Shown piece after piece: positions 14,429 to 14,490 of a stretch of DNA of 14,490 nucleotides. The notes beneath the pieces were generated by a model, which was not told where the DNA came from, ran no database searches, and saw only the letters and a program-made list of their open reading frames with translations. Positions within the stretch are counted from its first letter, which is position 1, and every line of letters starts with the position of its first letter. Source of the stretch: CAZHMN01 sp964533705 (GTDB taxonomy: Bacteria > Electryoneota > B3-LCP); the NCBI GenBank assembly GCA_964533705.1, contig CAZHMN010000077.1, positions 1 through 14,490 of the forward strand, given 5' to 3'. The position numbers and the translations under genes were made by a program.

Positions 14429-14490
14429 TGATTTGTTGTAAAAGTCAATAGCTTACCGGACAGTTTTTTATCAGATTAAGCGACCTTTTT

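Noticed and set aside
14420..14448. Minus-strand promoter with TTGACT at 14448-14443
   Set aside because: No -10-like hexamer is found 15-19 bases downstream; that space is occupied by the heptamer array.

Overview
The window reads as an ordinary stretch of chromosome from an uncultured-type bacterium, most likely of the FCB/KSB1/Marinimicrobia kind. The basis is one large secreted protein with a signal peptide, a fibronectin-III-like segment and a C-terminal domain resembling type IX (Por) sorting modules. FAD-dependent ThyX, NrdR and two membrane glycosyltransferases fused to TPR repeats fit the same picture. This placement is an inference from protein style, not from a marker gene. I see no rRNA, tRNA, CRISPR array, transposase or phage gene.

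Layout, plus strand. At the left edge is the 3' part of a small membrane protein (to 641). Its stop overlaps (ATGA) the start of a 912-residue secreted protein (638-3376). After 175 bases comes a second ATGA-coupled pair, an ElaA-type acetyltransferase (3552-4031) and a TerC/Alx-type membrane protein (4028-4903), followed by kbl (4941-6131). A 561-base gap (6132-6692) is filled in its left two thirds with palindromes and short repeats. Next is a C1B cysteine peptidase of the PepC/bleomycin hydrolase family carrying a signal peptide (6693-8204), a clear terminator, a good sigma70-like promoter and thyX (8341-9267).

Layout, minus strand. Four genes run from the right edge to a terminator shared with thyX: a dCMP deaminase (14381 to 13908), nrdR (13911 to 13459, ATGA overlap), and two tandem paralogous GT-C glycosyltransferases with C-terminal TPRs (13432 to 11387 and 11363 to 9324). 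Tight spacing suggests one operon.

How they fit together. dCMP deaminase makes dUMP, ThyX turns dUMP into dTMP, and NrdR represses ribonucleotide reductase genes, so the two converging units share a deoxynucleotide theme. The glycosyltransferase pair probably decorates an envelope component, and its link to nucleotide metabolism is positional only. The most unusual DNA is the palindrome cluster at 6161-6484. Two of its hairpins are diverged copies with two paired (compensatory) changes, and another pair forms a REP/BIME-like inverted couple. Short repeats of period 7 or 8 also sit in three intergenic spaces. I found no convincing new multi-gene system; the repeat cluster and the GT-TPR pair are the best leads.
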